This document shows positions 23,475 through 26,034 of a stretch of 26,034 bases of DNA, piece by piece. The notes below the pieces were generated by a model, which saw nothing but the letters and a program-made list of their open reading frames with translations, did not search any database and was not told the origin of the DNA. How positions within the stretch are numbered: the first letter of the stretch is position 1; the number at the start of each line of letters is the position of its first letter. The DNA is from a bacterium (GTDB lineage Bacteria > Krumholzibacteriota > Krumholzibacteriia > LZORAL124-64-63): assembly GCA_016719645.1 (NCBI GenBank), contig JADJYS010000005.1, positions 1-26,034 of the forward strand, given 5' to 3'. A program made the translations under genes and the position numbers.

Positions 23475-26034
23475 ATGAGATCCCGATCCGTCATCCGCGC
23501 GGCCGCGCTGGCCGCGTTCTGCCTCGTCTCCGCGGCGGCCGCCGCCGCTCCCGCGCCTTCCGCTGCGGTGACCCGCGCGCTCGCGGACCCCGGGTTCGCC
23601 GGCCTGCGCGCCGACGGGACCCTCGCCGTCTGGGTGTGGTTCCAGGACAAGGGGTTGCAGGGGGACGCCCTCGCACGGGCCCTGGACGAGGCCGAGCGCG
23701 GCCTCGGCGAGCGCGCCGCCGCCCGGCGGGCGAAGACGGCCGCCGACAAGGCCGGCCGCCTGACCGACGCCACCGACCTGCCGCTGCACCGCCCCTACCT
23801 CGACTCGGCGCTGGCGACCGGCGCCCGGCTGCGCCGCGAGTCCCGCTGGCTCAACGCGGCCAGCTTCGACGCGCGGCCCGAGCAGGTGCGCGCCCTGGCG
23901 GCGCTGCCCTGCGTGCGCGAGGTGACGCTGGTGCGGCGCGCGCAGCCGCGGCCCGCGCCGGCGGCGCCCGGCGTCGGGATGGCGGCGCCCGCGGACAAGG
24001 ACCTGGCCTGGTCGATCGACTACGGCGGCACCCTCGCGGACCTCGAGCAGATCAACGTGCCCGCCCTGCACGAGGAGGGCGTCCACGGCCAGGGCGTGCT
24101 GATCGGCATGATGGACTCGGGCTTCCGCACCAGCCACGTCGCGCTGTCCGGCCTGCCGGTGCTCGACCGCTGGGATTTCGTCAACGGCGACGGCGTCGTG
24201 GAGAACGAGCCGGGCGACCCGTCCACCCAGGACGACCACGGCACCAAGACCATGTCGACCGTCGGCGGCTACGATCCGGGCAACCACGTCGGCCCGGCCT
24301 TCGCGGCCTCGTTCGTGCTGGCCAAGACCGAGGACGTGTCGCAGGAGGTGCCGGCCGAGGAGGACAACTGGGTCGCGGGCATCGAGTGGCTCGACACCTT
24401 CGGCGTCGACGTGGTCAGCAGCTCGCTGGGCTACATCGACTGGTACTCGGTGTCGGACCTGGACGGCGACACCGCCGCCTGCACCGTCGCGGCCGACCTG
24501 GCCGTGGGCAAGGGCATCGTGGTCTGCAACTCCGCCGGCAACGAGCGCGGCACGAGCTGGGACGCCCTGGTCACGCCCGCCGACGGCGACAGCGTGATCA
24601 CCGCCGGCGCGGTCACCTCCTCCGGCAGCATCGCCTACTTCTCCTCGCCCGGGCCGACGGCCGACGGGCGCGTCAAGCCCGACGTCTGCGCCCTGGGCTC
24701 CGGCAACCACGTCGCCAACCCCTCCGGCGGCTACACGACCGCTTCGGGCACGTCGTTCTCCTGCCCGCTGACCTCGGCCGTGGCGGCCCTGGTGCTGTCG
24801 CGCGTGCCCTCGCTGACGCCGATGCAGGTGCGCGAGGCCATGCGCATGACGGCCGACCGCGCCGCCGCCCCGGACAACGATTTCGGCTGGGGCATCCTGG
24901 ACGCCTACGCCGCGGCGCACTACTTCGGCGCCGCGATCGCCCACGCGCCGCTCGGGGACACCGAGCAGACGACGGGCTCGTACGCCGTGGCCTGCACGAT
25001 CACCGACCGCGTCGCCCTGACGCCCGCCGAGCTGCTGCTGCACTGGCGCGCCGACGCGGGCGCCTGGCAGCAGGTCCTGCTCGCCTCCGCGGGCGGCGAC
25101 GCCTACGCGGCGGCGATCCCGGCGCAGGCCGACGGCGTCGTGGTCGACTACTACCTGACCGCCGGCGACGTCCTGGGCGTCGCGACGGCGCTGCCGGCCA
25201 CCGCGCCGGCGGCGGTCTTCTCGTTCCGCGTCGGCGCGGACGTCACGCCCCCGCAGATCGTCCACACGCCGCTGGGCGACCAGCCGCTGCTGACCTGGCC
25301 GCCGCTGGTCCGCGCCACGGCGACCGACAACCTCGGGCTGGCCGGAGTCACGGTGGCCTCCACCTGGAACGGGGTCCCGCAGGCGGACTTCGCGCTCGCC
25401 GACCAGGGCGCCGGCGCCTTCCAGGCGGCGTTCCCGATCGACGCCGGGTCGGTGCAGATCGGCGACGTCTTCACCTACACCATCGTCGCCGCCGACGGCG
25501 CGGCGGTCCCCAACACCGCGAGCGACGGGCCGCACGCCTTCGCGGTCATCGACGCCCTGGGCGTGGCCCTGGTCATCGACGACACCGCCGACAAGGCGGG
25601 CGACGTCAAGTTCGACGCGGACAAGCGCCCGCTCGCCGCGCCGGACCCGGCCAGGGCGGCGTCGGCGGACCTGGACCGCTGGCTGCGCGAGGCCGGCTAC
25701 GTCACCGAGGTCGTCGACGCCGGCGCCGTGGCCGCGGGCGATTTCACGGGCAAGCAGTTCGTGGTGCTGACCTGCGGCGCCAACACCGGACCCGTCGCCG
25801 ACGCCGGCCTGCGCACCCTGCTGCAGGGCTGGGCCGCGGCCGGCGGCAAGCTGCTGGTCGAGGGCGGCGAGGTGGCCTACGACGCCGTCTCCTCGCCCGG
25901 CTACCCCGACTTCGCCGCGCAGGTGCTGCACGCCGGCTCCTGGCGCAGCGACAACGCCGGCGCCCTGAACCTGGCGCCGGGCATGGCGACGCACCCCGTG
26001 GCGTCCATCCCGCACCCGCTGCCCGCGACGCTGA
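23475..26034 (+). CDS. Secreted S8 family serine peptidase, incomplete at the right edge
   Basis: The ATG at 23475 follows GGAGG, and the frame stays open to the window end (853 codons seen). A signal peptide (about 1-25, ending AAAAAAP) is followed by a propeptide-like region (to about 180) and a subtilase domain (about 185-455). The triad is Asp214 (MMDSGF), His255 (DDHGTK) and Ser427 (SGTSFSCP), with oxyanion Asn356 (SAGNE). Two Ig-like beta domains follow, at about 489-575 and 590-690, each beginning with a P-L-G-D segment and containing VTIADG- or YYLTAGD-like strands. From about 696 (LVIDDTADK) a Rossmann-like domain follows, with VVLTCGANTGPVADAGLRTL and GGKLLVEGGEVAYD, resembling glutamine-amidotransferase-like folds of secreted proteins. 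The C-terminus, probably a sorting domain, is outside the window. It is encoded apart from the first subtilase and has a different architecture. Confidence 0.93.
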   Translation, partial: MRSRSVIRAAALAAFCLVSAAAAAAPAPSAAVTRALADPGFAGLRADGTLAVWVWFQDKGLQGDALARALDEAERGLGERAAARRAKTAADKAGRLTDATDLPLHRPYLDSALATGARLRRESRWLNAASFDARPEQVRALAALPCVREVTLVRRAQPRPAPAAPGVGMAAPADKDLAWSIDYGGTLADLEQINVPALHEEGVHGQGVLIGMMDSGFRTSHVALSGLPVLDRWDFVNGDGVVENEPGDPSTQDDHGTKTMSTVGGYDPGNHVGPAFAASFVLAKTEDVSQEVPAEEDNWVAGIEWLDTFGVDVVSSSLGYIDWYSVSDLDGDTAACTVAADLAVGKGIVVCNSAGNERGTSWDALVTPADGDSVITAGAVTSSGSIAYFSSPGPTADGRVKPDVCALGSGNHVANPSGGYTTASGTSFSCPLTSAVAALVLSRVPSLTPMQVREAMRMTADRAAAPDNDFGWGILDAYAAAHYFGAAIAHAPLGDTEQTTGSYAVACTITDRVALTPAELLLHWRADAGAWQQVLLASAGGDAYAAAIPAQADGVVVDYYLTAGDVLGVATALPATAPAAVFSFRVGADVTPPQIVHTPLGDQPLLTWPPLVRATATDNLGLAGVTVASTWNGVPQADFALADQGAGAFQAAFPIDAGSVQIGDVFTYTIVAADGAAVPNTASDGPHAFAVIDALGVALVIDDTADKAGDVKFDADKRPLAAPDPARAASADLDRWLREAGYVTEVVDAGAVAAGDFTGKQFVVLTCGANTGPVADAGLRTLLQGWAAAGGKLLVEGGEVAYDAVSSPGYPDFAAQVLHAGSWRSDNAGALNLAPGMATHPVASIPHPLPATL

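Noticed and set aside
23394..26015. Long minus-strand open frame opposite the second subtilase
   Set aside because: The plus-strand frame carries the complete subtilase triad; the opposite frame is low-complexity Arg/Val/Gly.

Overview
This is a very GC-rich bacterial chromosome segment. Coding codons nearly always end in G or C, and long spurious open frames run opposite real genes. The protein repertoire suggests an FCB-type or related candidate phylum such as Krumholzibacteriota, Eisenbacteria or Gemmatimonadota-like lineages. The pointers are a secreted subtilase with FG-GAP/VCBS repeats, an ASPIC/UnbV domain and a C-terminal FlgD-Ig-type sorting domain (FPNPFNP), plus an MCE (Mla) lipid cassette, outer-membrane beta-barrels and the [FeFe]-hydrogenase maturase HydF. 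HydF and a rubrerythrin-like protein fit an anaerobic or microaerobic Gram-negative. The phylum is inference; no rRNA or tRNA is present.

Layout. 1-3309 (minus): hydF (runs off the left edge, one apparent frameshift), an NFACT/RqcH-like protein and a small beta-barrel protein behind a good promoter. 3441-7620 (plus): a housekeeping run yicC, gmk, rpoZ, coaBC and a family-4 uracil-DNA glycosylase. 7625-8506 (minus): a class I methyltransferase. 8507-8854: a non-coding region with a directional cluster of DnaA-box-like 9-mers just ahead of dnaB. 8855-13238 (plus): dnaB, a LON-domain protein, an MBL-fold hydrolase and a 14-TM-type MFS exporter. 13242-13484 (minus): an 80-residue flagellar rod-like mini-protein. 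13623-16763 (minus): the 1046-residue subtilase, followed by a strong terminator. 16902-19429 (plus): mlaE-mlaF-mlaD behind a promoter that predicts an almost leaderless mRNA. 19466-19975 (plus): a rubrerythrin-like protein and terminator. 20055-23279 (minus): a tightly overlapping operon of polysaccharide deacetylase, patatin, CBU_0592-type membrane protein and a beta-barrel protein with an apparent frameshift. 23475 to the right edge (plus): a second secreted subtilase, incomplete.

Themes. The window mixes core information processing (omega subunit, guanylate kinase, YicC RNase, DnaB, UDG, NFACT) with envelope biology (MCE lipid transport, patatin, deacetylase, beta-barrels, secreted proteases). 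The observations most worth pursuing are the DnaA-box array upstream of dnaB, the minimal flagellar rod-like protein, the multidomain protease-propeller-UnbV-sorting protein, the near-leaderless mlaE promoter, and an NFACT protein lacking the Arg of the Asp-Arg pair. Two genes carry single-base frameshifts that may be assembly errors. No CRISPR array, insertion sequence, tRNA or rRNA was seen.
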